A stretch of 64,000 nucleotides of DNA from Fulvia fulva (Eukaryota; Ascomycota; Dothideomycetes; Mycosphaerellales; Mycosphaerellaceae): assembly GCF_020509005.1 (NCBI RefSeq), contig NC_063014.1, positions 806,001 to 870,000 on the forward strand, in the 5' to 3' direction. The translations under genes and the position numbers were made by a program. Of this stretch, positions 13,301 through 22,283 are shown one piece after another (the first letter of the stretch is position 1; each line of letters opens with the position of its first letter). The notes under the pieces are model-generated. The model saw nothing but the letters and a program-made list of their open reading frames with translations, was not told where the DNA came from and ran no database searches.

Positions 13301-13411
13301 GAGGATATGCAGAAGGTTGTGGCGAAGGTGGAACGTGGTGGGACTGTGGGTGCGGAGACGTTTGATGCTAGGACGAAGGAGTATGTTGATACTTATTGTC
13401 CGATGATGTGA
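10349..13411 (+). CDS. DUF6604-type protein
   Basis: Two exons, 10349..11560 and 11621..13411, with a 60-bp intron (GTAAGC...TTGACC...CAG); the product is 1000 aa. The N-terminus (GRYARYKAGTKKVMSWLVTT, then ANHCCDI) matches the start of the fungal DUF6604 family, where a Tyr-x-x-Tyr-Lys motif and a Trp-Leu pair open the domain. A basic low-complexity linker lies near 175-195 (AKRGKKTRKTTSTTK). The rest is a long, mostly helical region without transmembrane segments or a catalytic motif I recognise. The first Met of the frame (10349) was used because it directly precedes the DUF6604 start. The molecular function of the family is not established. The domain name is given from memory of its motif and should be treated as moderately sure. 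Confidence 0.75.
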
Positions 13412-13622
13412 GGAGTTTGAGAGATGGTGGCGGTCGGGCTGGTGGGAGGAGTGGTTGGATGATGCGAGCAAGCAAGCTTGTCGACGAAATGGTCTGCACG
13501 ATAGGCTACAGCAGTGCAGATGCCACTTTGATGGGAGTAAATAGATGGTCAATTGAATATCTGGAGTACTGGTTCCTCATCCCATCTCAACGCTCGCTAT
13601 ACACCACAATCCGTCGTCTTCC

Positions 13623-14558
13623 TCACACCCCAACCATCTCCTCCTCATCACTACTCTCCCCCGCCACCCTCTTCTCCGCCATCACCACATCCCGCTCCTC
13701 CTCGGGAAAAGACCACCCAGGATGCCACACATTCAACACCACACTCGCAATCGCGCACATCACACTATCCAACCCAACAAACAACCTCTGATTCCTCAAA
13801 ATATCATTCTGCGGCCCCCACCCCTTGGCCAGCTCCGCAAGCCTGTACGCACACCGGATCAAAATCACCGAATACGCCAGCCAAAGCGCCGCGCAGAAGA
13901 GCTTGAACTTCATCTGTCGCCTCAACGTCGCCGTGGCAGGGTTGAGGTGCGCGCGGTTGCGGTAGATGGCGAAGCAGTAGTCTGCCGCGAAGAGACCGAA
14001 GGCGAGCATGGTGGCGACCTGAGTCGCGAGCCCGGCTATCATGATGTTATCGCCGATCTTCAAGACTTTCTCGTCTTCACTCGCGGACGCCGTCGCGCCT
14101 CCGGCAGCTTGCAAGACGATGCTGAAGACGTCGCAGCTGATGAAGACCCACGTGTAGAGGCCGGGACGCAAGCGGCTGAAGCCAGCGCCGAAGGTTAGGC
14201 AGATGTGCTTGAGGGTGTAGTAGATGCCAGCGGAGTAGAAGGCGGGTGCGAAGGTTAGGAGGACTACGCTCATCTTGAAGCCGGCGTCCGAGAATGGGTC
14301 CTTCCAGAGTAGCATTTTGGCGACGTAGCCGAGGAGTTCGCTGAGGCAGCCGAGGACCATTGCTGTGGTGAAGAAATTGGTTTTGGTGAGGATGCCTTGC
14401 CAGGTGTAGATGAGGCCGGAGAGGGTGAAGAGGATGAGGAAGACGAGTGTTGCGGCGAGGTTGGGTCTGTAGCCGTAGACAGATTGGGACGGGTCGCATG
14501 TTGATACTGTGCAGCCTTGGTTGGGGTTGGCCCGGGGGAGGAGGTGGAGTGATTCCAT
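13623..14558 (-). CDS. RTA1-like seven-transmembrane protein
   Basis: Single-exon gene of 311 aa. About seven hydrophobic segments are visible: LAATLVFLILFTLSGLIY, FFTTAMVLGCLSELLGYVA, MSVVLLTFAPAFYSAGIYY, WVFISCDVFSIVLQAAGG, IAGLATQVATMLAFGLFAAD, LFCAALWLAYSVILIRCAY, and one near the C-terminus. The order and the motifs R-L-R-P-G-L-Y and F-I-x-x-D-x-x-S identify the fungal RTA1 family (lipid-translocating exporter/RTA1-like; yeast relatives RTA1, RSB1). The C-terminus is acidic (SSDEEEMVGV) and cytosolic-looking. The ATG at 14558 is the only in-frame Met ahead of the first segment; an open stretch upstream to 14750 has no ATG. Family members affect resistance to aminocholesterol or sphingoid bases; the substrate here is unknown. 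Confidence 0.88.
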   Translation of the reverse strand: MESLHLLPRANPNQGCTVSTCDPSQSVYGYRPNLAATLVFLILFTLSGLIYTWQGILTKTNFFTTAMVLGCLSELLGYVAKMLLWKDPFSDAGFKMSVVLLTFAPAFYSAGIYYTLKHICLTFGAGFSRLRPGLYTWVFISCDVFSIVLQAAGGATASASEDEKVLKIGDNIMIAGLATQVATMLAFGLFAADYCFAIYRNRAHLNPATATLRRQMKFKLFCAALWLAYSVILIRCAYRLAELAKGWGPQNDILRNQRLFVGLDSVMCAIASVVLNVWHPGWSFPEEERDVVMAEKRVAGESSDEEEMVGV

Positions 14559-15516
14559 TGCGAAGGTGGCTGTCAAGACCAGTGTGTTGATGATTGATCG
14601 CTTGGGGTCTGAAGTGCTCGTTGAAGGAGTACTCTTCGCCTTGTAGTCGCCTTGGTGTCGGGAGGATTCTTCGGCCGTAGAGCATGGCGAGCTCGTGGCT
14701 GCTCGTGCGTCATTAGCCTCATGTGCTTCTTTGTCTTTGCGGCAGGCCAAGGAGCGAAGGATTTAATGCGCTATGCGGTTCGGGCATTGAATGCGAGGTC
14801 TTTGTTGTTGCACGACAGTACCACTCCCAAACGGCCGAAAACTGAGATGCTGTGCAAAATCGGGATGGGCTCAGGATGTAGACTTCTTGCTATTGTGACT
14901 TTGTGTGCTCATCGCATACCTCCTATTGTCTTGGACGTCCGTGCTCAGAGTCCAGGGATGAAATCTTTCGACGCGATTCACGCGTGATCGTTTCGAAGGC
15001 GGTCCATCAGTGAGTGAAGACGGCTCGATATTCTGCCAGCAAGAGCATTGCTGTCGTCGCTGCCGCGTCTCGAGGTAAGGCGGAGTCGCATTTGGGTGTT
15101 TCTGTCTGTCAGACTTCGTGGAGCTCCACCAACTCGCTCTTGCGGTGGGCCAGACGGCGCGATGTGCTGCTTCCACATCTTAGTGCAAGGCTTTGACATG
15201 GCGCTGGTCGCGAAATGAGAACAGTTGATGTAGCTTGTTGAACAAACCACACCTTGCAACAGAAACCACGATACGCAGCTGACTTTAGCCGCCGGAACGT
15301 CATTGCCCGATCTACCCACTTCAGCGGCAACAATCGGTCTTTGATATGCTCGCAGAACATTGAGCCAGAAGGTTGAGCGAAAGTAGTCTTACCTACATCA
15401 CGAGTTGACACTGCCACAAAGCGCATGTTGAGTGAAGTTGAGCAGACTGACAGTCGAATTGAACGCCCGAACGACAGATCAACAGCTAGATCAGCAACAG
15501 AAAGAACACCAACAAC
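14559..15516. other. Divergent intergenic region, 958 bp
   Basis: Shared upstream region of the RTA1-like gene (-) and the dehydrogenase gene (+). A/C-rich leader sequence (AACACCAACAAC) precedes the dehydrogenase ATG. Overlapping short frames on the minus strand at 14871-15594 have no recognisable motifs. Confidence 0.45.
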
Positions 15517-16830
15517 ATGGCTGACACCAAGCCCGTCATCGGCTTCGCAGGCCTTGGAGCCATGGGAGGTGGCATGGCAAAGAACTTGGTCCAAAATGGC
15601 TTCACAGTCTATGGCTACGACGTCTACCAGCCTCTGGTTGACAGCTTTGTGGAGGCAGGTGGCAAGGCAGCAAAGACGCCCAAGGAAGCTGCAGCCCAGG
15701 CAGACTTCTTCGTATCGATGGTGGCCAATGCAGCACAGAACTCAAGCCTGCTTTTTGAAGGCGAAGATGCTGTCATCAAAGGTCTTGGACAGGGAAAGAC
15801 TTTCATCTTGTGCTCGACCACCCCTCCAGCTTTTCTACACGAGCTGAGGGAGAGACTCGATGAGGAGGTTGGACGATCCGATATCAAGCTACTGGATTGT
15901 CCTGTATCTGGAGGAACGATTCGAGCAGCAGATGGCACGCTGTCGATATTTGAGTCTGGGCCAAACGAAGATCTTGATAACGCGAAGCAGGTACTTCAGA
16001 CCATGTCTGCTAACCTCTATCGCATGGGTGGCATCAGCTTCGGAACGAAGACCAAGACAGTCCATCAGCTTCTCGCAGCCACCAACATCATCTCAGCATC
16101 CGAAGCCGTGGGTCTGGCAGCGACCGTAGGCCTAAACACCCAAGCCGTAGTAGACCACGTCAACACATCCGACGGCGCCAGCTTCATGTTCGAGAACAGA
16201 GCACCACACATGCTCAAAAACGACTGGCACCCCTACTCAGCCCTCGCCATAATCTGGAAAGACGCCGCCATCGTCACAGACACAGCACGAAAAGCCCTTA
16301 TCCCCACGCCGGTCGCAGACACCGCCGAGCAAATGTACATCAAAGGCGGCCAAGCGGGCCTAACCAAAGTCGACGACGCAGCCCTCGTCCAACTCTACCT
16401 CCCCAAATCCCAACCCCACCTCGTCAGCCAAATGACCTCCGCCGACGTCGCCATGAATTCCTCCCACAAAGTAAGCAAAGACACGATCGTCGACCTCCTC
16501 GCCGGCATTCATCTCGCCGCCTCGATAGAAGGGATGGCGTTCTGTAAAGACCTAGGCATGGACCGCAAGACGTTGTACGAAATTATCTCGAAAGCAGCAG
16601 GTTGGAACGCGATGTTCACAAAATACATCCCCGCCATGCTTGAGAAGGACTCCTGGACCCTCGCGGACTGTCCTGGGGCAGCTGAAGTTGGGCAGAAATT
16701 GGCCGACGCTGTGCAGAAGGCGCAGGCGATCAAGTACCCGACTCCCATGGCGTCGAGTGCGTTGCAGCAGTTTTCTTTTGCTACGCTTGTGGATAAGAGT
16801 GTTAGTGGGCAGGATCGGCATAGTAGATAG
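15517..16830 (+). CDS. 3-hydroxyisobutyrate/L-threonate dehydrogenase-like oxidoreductase with duplicated C-terminal domain
   Basis: Uninterrupted 437-aa frame. The N-terminal Rossmann domain opens with GFAGLGAMGGGMAKNL, the NAD(P)-binding fingerprint of beta-hydroxyacid dehydrogenases. The substrate motif DCPVSGGTIRAADGTL and the catalytic-lysine region (TKTVHQLLAATN) follow near residues 130 and 185, then IIWKDAAIV. Family members are usually about 290-300 aa. Here an extra ~120 residues form a second copy of the helical C-terminal domain: DLLAGIHLAASIEGMAF parallels HQLLAATNIISASEAVGL, and AAGWNAMFTKYIPAML parallels SDGASFMFENRAPHML. The overall kinship is with threonate-dehydrogenase-like enzymes; substrate and direction are inferred only at family level. 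The ATG is preceded by an A/C-rich leader. It is tail-to-tail with the small gene at 16901, 70 bp away. Confidence 0.85.
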   Translation: MADTKPVIGFAGLGAMGGGMAKNLVQNGFTVYGYDVYQPLVDSFVEAGGKAAKTPKEAAAQADFFVSMVANAAQNSSLLFEGEDAVIKGLGQGKTFILCSTTPPAFLHELRERLDEEVGRSDIKLLDCPVSGGTIRAADGTLSIFESGPNEDLDNAKQVLQTMSANLYRMGGISFGTKTKTVHQLLAATNIISASEAVGLAATVGLNTQAVVDHVNTSDGASFMFENRAPHMLKNDWHPYSALAIIWKDAAIVTDTARKALIPTPVADTAEQMYIKGGQAGLTKVDDAALVQLYLPKSQPHLVSQMTSADVAMNSSHKVSKDTIVDLLAGIHLAASIEGMAFCKDLGMDRKTLYEIISKAAGWNAMFTKYIPAMLEKDSWTLADCPGAAEVGQKLADAVQKAQAIKYPTPMASSALQQFSFATLVDKSVSGQDRHSR

Positions 16831-16900
16831 AAATTCGACGGCCATCGTCCTAGGAAACGCCTCACGCTGAACGCTACAGAAATACACACCAACATGGATC

Positions 16901-17382
16901 TCAATTGAATCCAATAATCCCCTGTCCAACCACCGCACGATCCTGCACGAAAGAAACCCTCCTCCCAATAACCCCATCCCCACCAACCCCTAAATCCAGC
17001 ACCGAAGCCAAAAGAAACGGCACCCTATCCCTCGCCACAGCCGGTAACGCAAAGCGATGCAAGATCGACCCTTCTCCTAACCCTTCAGCCCGGAGATCTC
17101 CATCGCGACTACACAAACCATCATCATCAACAACAGCCTTCATAGTCCATTCCCTCCCGATGCTGCTACTACTCACTGAATAACAAAATGACTCCCCCGC
17201 CAACTCCCCTCCAGCCCATCAACAATCGCCATCGTCCCTCCATTCGCTGCGTCGGAGGATAAGCGTAATGAGAGTTCTCTCCGAAGCAAGGGGCGGCCTG
17301 AGGATGAGGATGAGGATGAGATTGGTTTGAGGATAGCGACGGTGCCGCCTTGGCTGGCTCGGCCGGGGTCTCCGTTGCACAT
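16901..17382 (-). CDS. Small conserved-looking hypothetical protein
   Basis: Two exons, complement(17177..17382) and complement(16901..17108), with a 68-bp intron (GTGAGT...TAG); the product is 137 aa. The exon phases join cleanly (CA|T), turning two fragments into one reading frame. Visible sequence: a start with MCNGDPGRASQGGTVAIL, a run of seven Ser encoded by TCATCC repeats, REL-SLRLSSDAANGG, then DGLEGSWRGSHF and a C-terminal block RVPFLLASVLDLGVGGDGVI followed by GRRVSFVQDRAVVGQGIIGF. No signal peptide or transmembrane helix. I do not recognise the family. The regular joining across the intron and the conserved-looking C-terminus favour a real gene over chance. Confidence 0.55.
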
Positions 17383-18003
17383 TGTGCTGCAACGATTGTG
17401 GTAGTGTAGATAGATGTATGGGATAGGTCTTGGCACGATGGGCGCAGAGGCTGAGGTCGCTGAGTTTAATGGTATCGAATGTAGTATAGAGATATTATTC
17501 GCTGCTGTGAATGACGTCGAGGTTACTGCAGCATACCATGAACAGCAGCCATCGAGGTTATATCATCAAGGTAGTTGTAGTCAACGTTGGTCGGCACGTG
17601 ACCTGATTGTCTGCTCAAACTTACTCAAAAACATGCTCACTGAAGCTCTCACATGATGTGCATGATCCCACTGATTGCAGACACAGCCATTTCATCACAA
17701 CATCTTCTTTCTATTGTATCATCTTGCAACACTACATGATACTACACTCCACTCCTCTTGACACCTTAAGTGTTGAATCTCCTTGATCCATCCGTGCCAT
17801 GCCACAAAATATCGCCAGGTTAAATTCCTCCCCGGTCTCTCCAGTTGAATGGGGTATCTCTGTAAGAAAGACTGCTAGAACGCCAATAATCCTACTTTTT
17901 GCCGACTTCTTGTTGAAGAAGAAGTCGTGCTCACTCGTCTCCAAGTGAGCTTTGAACGCCTCGCTAAATGCGCACGAAACACCCTGCCCATATGCTCTAT
18001 CAT
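17383..18003. other. Intergenic gap, 621 bp
   Basis: Upstream region of the small gene and 3' region of the MTHFR gene. No gene could be supported. Confidence 0.45.
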
Positions 18004-19992
18004 CTAGTTCTTCAGCGGGCTGTTGGAGGCCGCTTTGTCCGCACCATTGACGGCGTTGTTACCGTCTGGGACCCCGTTAGATTCTGGTAGGGCGCCATTT
18101 GTTTTGGGCTCGTCGTGATGCCCGTTGACCCCGTTCGTGACCCCGTTCGTGGCCCCGTTCGTGACCCCGTTCGTGGCCCCGTTAGTTACAGCGTTTCTGG
18201 TGGCGGTATCGAAGCCAGGCACTGTGAGGCCCTTGAACAGGTTGAAGATGCCATTGTTCTGGCGGAAATCGTTGTGCACGATGTTGACCAAGTACCAGTT
18301 CTGGGTGATGTCCTGGACCAAGCTTCGGCTGACGCTGCCATCATCGTAGCACTTGCTCCACTCCAAACCGAGGTGGTAGAATTCGTCTCTCCAGGCCAAG
18401 AAAGAGACGGTCTCAACGATGGTAGGCTGGACAATCTCCTTGCCAGGGAACACACCCCAGGTCACAGCGTTCGGGCCGCCGTCGGTGGGTGCGTTCGTCT
18501 TGAGCTCACCAGAGCAGTTGACCGCGTAATATGTCACATCTGGGTCGCGGTTCATGCGCTCGACGACTTCGTCGATCAGCTCTGGGGCCACCAGGACTTC
18601 GAGGTACTGCTTTTGATAGACATATCCGTTTTGTGGGCCCCAACCGTATATTGGATGGTTCGACTTGGCACCATCGACTGCAGGCTGAGAGTTGATGGTG
18701 AAGATACCGCGGCTGTTGAGGTCGACGAGATCGTCGACAAGCGTGTTTGCCTCTTCATTGATGGGAGACTCCGACCAGGGCAAAGTCTCAACTTTGCCAC
18801 GCACGTAGCCGACGAACAAGTCTGAGATCTCCTTCAATGTCTTCGGCTCGCCCCACAGTTTACGGTTGTGCTCGTTGGTTCCCTTCAGACCAACACCATA
18901 CTCGTCAAGGCTACCGAAGGCAGGAGATCGACTGTCACCCCAGCGTCCGTTGGGAAATTCATCCCAGTCTTGCGTACGTGCGACGTATGCTCGGTTGCGG
19001 TTCCGCCAGAATATTGGCCGCACGTTCTCGTCTCTTCTGTTCTTGCCAAGCGATTGTCGCCATGGAAGCGGCTTGAGGTCTGGGTTCGCACTTGTAGCAG
19101 CTGGCAGGAGATCCAACTTCTCAAGGACCATTTCTACGGCTCGTGACAGGTTCATGGTGTAGAAGTGCAGGTGCATGATACCGGAGTCCATCAGCTTTTG
19201 GCAGAACTCCACGATCAGGTCACAGCCAACCTCCCTGACCGCGCCATCGTCATTCTTGATTGGTTCGAGGGCCTCGTGCCAGTGAGGTGGGATTCGACAT
19301 TGTGTCCAGTTTGCTCGTCTGATGAATGCTGCGTGTGTTGAGATTGGCATGATTCCTGGAATGATCTTTACCGACTCTGGAATACCAGCGGCACGGCACT
19401 TCTTCACCCATTCGATGAAAATATCTGCATCGTAGCACATCTGCGCTACAATGAATGTGCCTCCAGCATCGACCTTTTCCTTCAAGTACTTGATGTGCTC
19501 ATCTGCACTTGTCTCCGGGTCTGGGCCTTCTGGGTAGCCTGCAATGCCGATATCGAAGTGGTCACCATACGTCTTTTTGATATATTTGATCAGATCTCGG
19601 GCATATCTGAATCCTCCTTGCGTTTCCACCCACTTCTCTTGCTCTCGTGGAGGGTCGCCTCGTAGGGCAAGAATATTTGTGCAACCAGCATCGTATGCAT
19701 CTTTCAGGGCACCGTCGACCTTGGTGAGCTCCATGTCGGTACACGTCAAGTGCATGCATGTCTCGAGACCGTACGCAGCTTGTGCCGTCTTGACCATGTC
19801 GACGGTCAGATTTGAGTGACGTCCTCCAGCCCCCCAGGTGACATCAATGAAGGCAGGGCCAAGACTGTGCATCATGTCCATACGATCGTACAAGTTCTGT
19901 ACACCTTGAGCGGTCTTTGGAGGGAAGTATTCGAATGAGAAGGTCGGCTGACCCTTCCGGTGGGCAGCGTCCAGCTTGTGTGTGATATGCAT
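18004..19992 (-). CDS. MET13: Methylenetetrahydrofolate reductase (MTHFR)
   Basis: Single exon, 662 aa, start ATG at 19992. The N-terminal FAD-binding TIM barrel (about 5-300) begins FSFEYFPPKTAQGVQNLYDR and contains FIDVTWGAGGRHS, HLTCTDM, ILALRGDPP, GIAGYPEGPDP and the MHLHFYTMN strand, all hallmarks of eukaryotic MTHFR. The C-terminal regulatory half (about 330-610) includes RPIFWRNRNRAYVART, FPNGRWGDSRSPAFG and the closing QDITQNWYLVNIVHNDFRQ. The enzyme reduces 5,10-methylene-THF to 5-methyl-THF in the cytosol for methionine synthesis. The tail carries a tandem Asn-Gly-Val/Ala-Thr repeat that is not part of the catalytic or regulatory fold. S. cerevisiae has two genes, MET12 and MET13; the assignment to MET13 rather than MET12 is by convention. 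Confidence 0.95.
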   Translation of the reverse strand: MHITHKLDAAHRKGQPTFSFEYFPPKTAQGVQNLYDRMDMMHSLGPAFIDVTWGAGGRHSNLTVDMVKTAQAAYGLETCMHLTCTDMELTKVDGALKDAYDAGCTNILALRGDPPREQEKWVETQGGFRYARDLIKYIKKTYGDHFDIGIAGYPEGPDPETSADEHIKYLKEKVDAGGTFIVAQMCYDADIFIEWVKKCRAAGIPESVKIIPGIMPISTHAAFIRRANWTQCRIPPHWHEALEPIKNDDGAVREVGCDLIVEFCQKLMDSGIMHLHFYTMNLSRAVEMVLEKLDLLPAATSANPDLKPLPWRQSLGKNRRDENVRPIFWRNRNRAYVARTQDWDEFPNGRWGDSRSPAFGSLDEYGVGLKGTNEHNRKLWGEPKTLKEISDLFVGYVRGKVETLPWSESPINEEANTLVDDLVDLNSRGIFTINSQPAVDGAKSNHPIYGWGPQNGYVYQKQYLEVLVAPELIDEVVERMNRDPDVTYYAVNCSGELKTNAPTDGGPNAVTWGVFPGKEIVQPTIVETVSFLAWRDEFYHLGLEWSKCYDDGSVSRSLVQDITQNWYLVNIVHNDFRQNNGIFNLFKGLTVPGFDTATRNAVTNGATNGVTNGATNGVTNGVNGHHDEPKTNGALPESNGVPDGNNAVNGADKAASNSPLKN
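18122..18186. repeat. 12-bp tandem repeat inside the MTHFR 3' coding region
   Basis: The unit CCCCGTTCGTGA alternates with CCCCGTTCGTGG. Read on the minus strand it encodes Thr-Asn-Gly-Val/Ala repeats at the C-terminus of MTHFR. The unit length is a multiple of three, so copy-number changes keep frame. Confidence 0.85.
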
Positions 19993-22064
19993 GTTGGCGG
20001 TAGCGATTGTGCTTGTAGGTTATGTCGTTCGTGTATGTGTATGTGTATGAGGTGGCGTTGAGGGAGATACGTAGGAGAGCAGCTGCGGAGTGAAGTGGTT
20101 AGCGTAGTGGTCGGAAAAAGCCGCAGTATGGTAGATTATGCATTGGCGCTGTACTGTTCATGCTGGCAGCACAAGCTTGCAGCAAACAAGAGAACAGGGG
20201 AGATGCTGTCAACGCACATTGTCTCGCACAGTGCACTGCGTGGGAGGGTGCAGCGTGGCTATGGGCTGCTTGGGATTGTTGCAGTCCTTTGATAGTGAGA
20301 GTTTAACAATGCTCCGAGGATGTTGCTTTGAAGTCTACCAACTCCTGTCCGTTGTACAATGACATTACGCCAGGTACGGCTACTAACACAGGAGCGGGTG
20401 AGGGCGTGAGGTTGCAAACATATTCGGTTGAGGATGTAAGAAGGAAAGCTTCGATGATCTGCTCGACTTCTGAGGTGACACAAGGAAAGTCCACCCCCCA
20501 CTTCGGCGATGACGGACCCTGCCAACTGCGGAAGGATCGACCGGGAGGTTTCAATATACGCCGAGAACAATACATATCCGGTCGAACACTATCGTTCGAT
20601 CGCAGTCATTAACATTATCATGCTACTACACTTGACCATCAGGACACTTCCTCACCACAGACAACAGGCGGTGGCATTTTCAAGACGCTATTGCGATGCA
20701 CGTGCAGTCAGAGCGTACCTTATGCTCTGGGCTGCAAAGCGGCCCGAGTGCAGCTCTTGAAGCGTGTTCGGCCATCAAAGAGGCCTTCCTGTGGCTACGA
20801 CGGTCCGCGAGATGCAGAGCGGTGCTTACATACATTTCACGCATCGACGTGAGGTACCAGGAGGAAGCATCGTGTTGTAAGCTTGGATAGACGGCTTCGT
20901 GGCATGCTCAAGCTTGACCGGCGTCGTGATCCTCGACAGGGAGCGCCATATCGTCAAGACTCAAGAGCGACCGTCACCAGCTGACACGAACACTACGATA
21001 GTTCGGTCTGGGCTGAATCGCTGTGTTAAAGACCAGCCATCTCTCGCGATCTGCTCAATAGTCTCTCATTCTTGACATCCACAGACCAAACTAACAAAAA
21101 CAGACGTCGACAAGACAGCTTTCGAAGCTACTTGGACAAAGTCGTCCGCAGAAGACCCGAGAAGCCCTCACTCGGAGCGGTAGCGGAACAGCGCTGGAGC
21201 GCCTGCATTGCAAGAGGCGGTATAGATGGTATTCACGGCCCAGATCAGGTCATCTAGATGCTCATGAGGCTCATCAACCATACACGTCTTGCTAATGTCC
21301 ACATATCACCTTCACCCCCTCCTGTCCTAGTCGAGCATTCATTCTCTGCTTTTCAGACGCCTCGTATGTCTCTGCTAGGACTCTCTGAACCAGCCATTCG
21401 CCCTGCCTATGTCTCAGTTTGGTGCTTTGGTGCAATGTGTATACGCGTGGGCAGATGATGAAGTAGATCGTCGGCGTTCTTCTGTAGCCCATGTATGGTG
21501 GTCTGTATATCTTCCTGCTCTATACGTTACTCGTATCATCTACCTCTTATGACCTGAGCATGTGGCCGGCTATCGATCGCATCGCCCACATGGTGGAGAT
21601 CCATCATCGTGGGGTCGAGTCTGGCAGCACTAGAGCTCCTGCGAGTACGCGTTACCTGCTATCAGGATTGTACGCGAATATACTTCCAGAAACCATGATG
21701 GACATCGCGAAAGATCATGCTCATCAGCAAGTTGTCACAATGTTTTGTGCTTGAAGGAGGAAAGGAGAGGGAGGGAAGCGGCCGGAAGAACTTTCTTCAA
21801 GACCGACAGATCTTGCCAAGTGAAAGTAACACTGCCCACTACCAAGAAGTTTCTGCATGCCCACAGCGCCATGATCCAGACATACTTACGATTTGTGAGC
21901 TACCGGAACTACACTGCTCGCAGGACGGAACGCATTGGGCTGGTTTTGAGCAAGGCCTTGGCAAAGAGGGGCTTTCACAAGCAAAGCTCTTTCGGCCTCA
22001 TTTTCATTGAGTCATAATATTCACAAGCAAGAATAAAGTTCTCATCAACACATCCGAATTGGTG
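19993..22064. other. Gene-poor gap, 2.1 kb
   Basis: The MTHFR promoter side has a short GTGTAT repeat at about 20030-20049. The remainder up to the tRNA gene has only short, motif-free frames on both strands. No supported gene. Confidence 0.4.
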
Positions 22065-22071
22065 TCCGATA

Positions 22072-22082
22072 TGGTCTAGTGG
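22072..22082 (+). promoter_or_regulatory. RNA polymerase III A box of tRNA-Glu
   Basis: TGGTCTAGTGG matches the A-box consensus TRGYNNARNGG closely and lies entirely upstream of insert 1. Confidence 0.65.
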
Positions 22083-22086
22083 CTAG

Positions 22087-22140
22087 GTAAGTGTTCAGTT
22101 GCACCTTGTCATCCACGACTTGGCCGCTAACATCTCTCAG
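22087..22140 (+). other. Insert 1 in tRNA-Glu: spliceosomal-intron-like, D-loop
   Basis: 54 bp beginning GTAAGT and ending CTCAG, with GCTAAC as a branch-point match ten bases before the AG. It sits between CTAG and GATA of the D-loop. It has the same signals and length as the protein-gene introns in this window. Confidence 0.75.
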
Positions 22141-22155
22141 GATACCTGTCTCTCA

Positions 22156-22186
22156 TTGCTTGCGTTGAACGCATCCACCGATAGCC
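22156..22186 (+). other. Canonical tRNA intron after position 37
   Basis: 31 bp inserted directly 3' of A37, the standard eukaryotic tRNA-intron site. The third base from its 3' end is G and can pair with C32 (the anticodon-intron pair used by the tRNA splicing endonuclease). It contains a small TGCG/CGCA hairpin. Confidence 0.75.
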
Positions 22187-22200
22187 CACAGGTGGCCGGG

Positions 22201-22254
22201 GTAAGCAACGCTCTACAATAACCACCTTCTGGTCCATCACTAACATCCGCAAAG
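22201..22254 (+). other. Insert 2 in tRNA-Glu: spliceosomal-intron-like, T-stem
   Basis: 54 bp beginning GTAAGC and ending CAAAG, with ACTAAC as a branch-point match. It splits the T-stem after CGGG. Its last G plus the following G rebuild the start of the B box, so the internal promoter is still readable in the unspliced gene. Confidence 0.75.
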
Positions 22255-22264
22255 GTTCAATTCC
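22254..22264 (+). promoter_or_regulatory. RNA polymerase III B box of tRNA-Glu
   Basis: GGTTCAATTCC matches the B-box consensus GGTTCRANNCC. The first G is the last base of insert 2. Confidence 0.65.
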
Positions 22265-22278
22265 CCGTGTCGGAACTC

Positions 22279-22283
22279 TTTTT
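22279..22283 (+). terminator. RNA polymerase III T-run terminator
   Basis: Five T residues four bases after the tRNA discriminator base. Confidence 0.65.

Larger units (their letters stand above)
22065..22275 (+). tRNA. tRNA-Glu (anticodon CUC) interrupted by three introns or inserts
   Basis: Mature parts are 22065..22086, 22141..22155, 22187..22200 and 22255..22275. Joined, they form a complete tRNA. The acceptor stem is TCCGATA/TGTCGGA (one G-T pair). The D-arm is GGTCTAGTGGCTAGGAT. The anticodon stem CCTGT/ACAGG carries the loop C-T-CTC-A-C. The variable loop is TGGC and the T-arm is CGGGG-TTCAATT-CCCCG. A37 is at 22155, and the canonical intron starts right after it. The other two breaks are 54-bp inserts with spliceosomal-type ends: one in the D-loop, one within the T-stem before its fifth base. 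The CTC anticodon (22152-22154) reads GAG. A T-run terminator follows 4 bp downstream. Every stem pairs only if the inserts are removed. How they are removed, or whether the gene is functional, is not shown by the sequence. Confidence 0.8.

Noticed and set aside
18115..18825. 236-codon plus-strand frame opposite MTHFR
   Set aside because: Antisense shadow of the MTHFR coding sequence.
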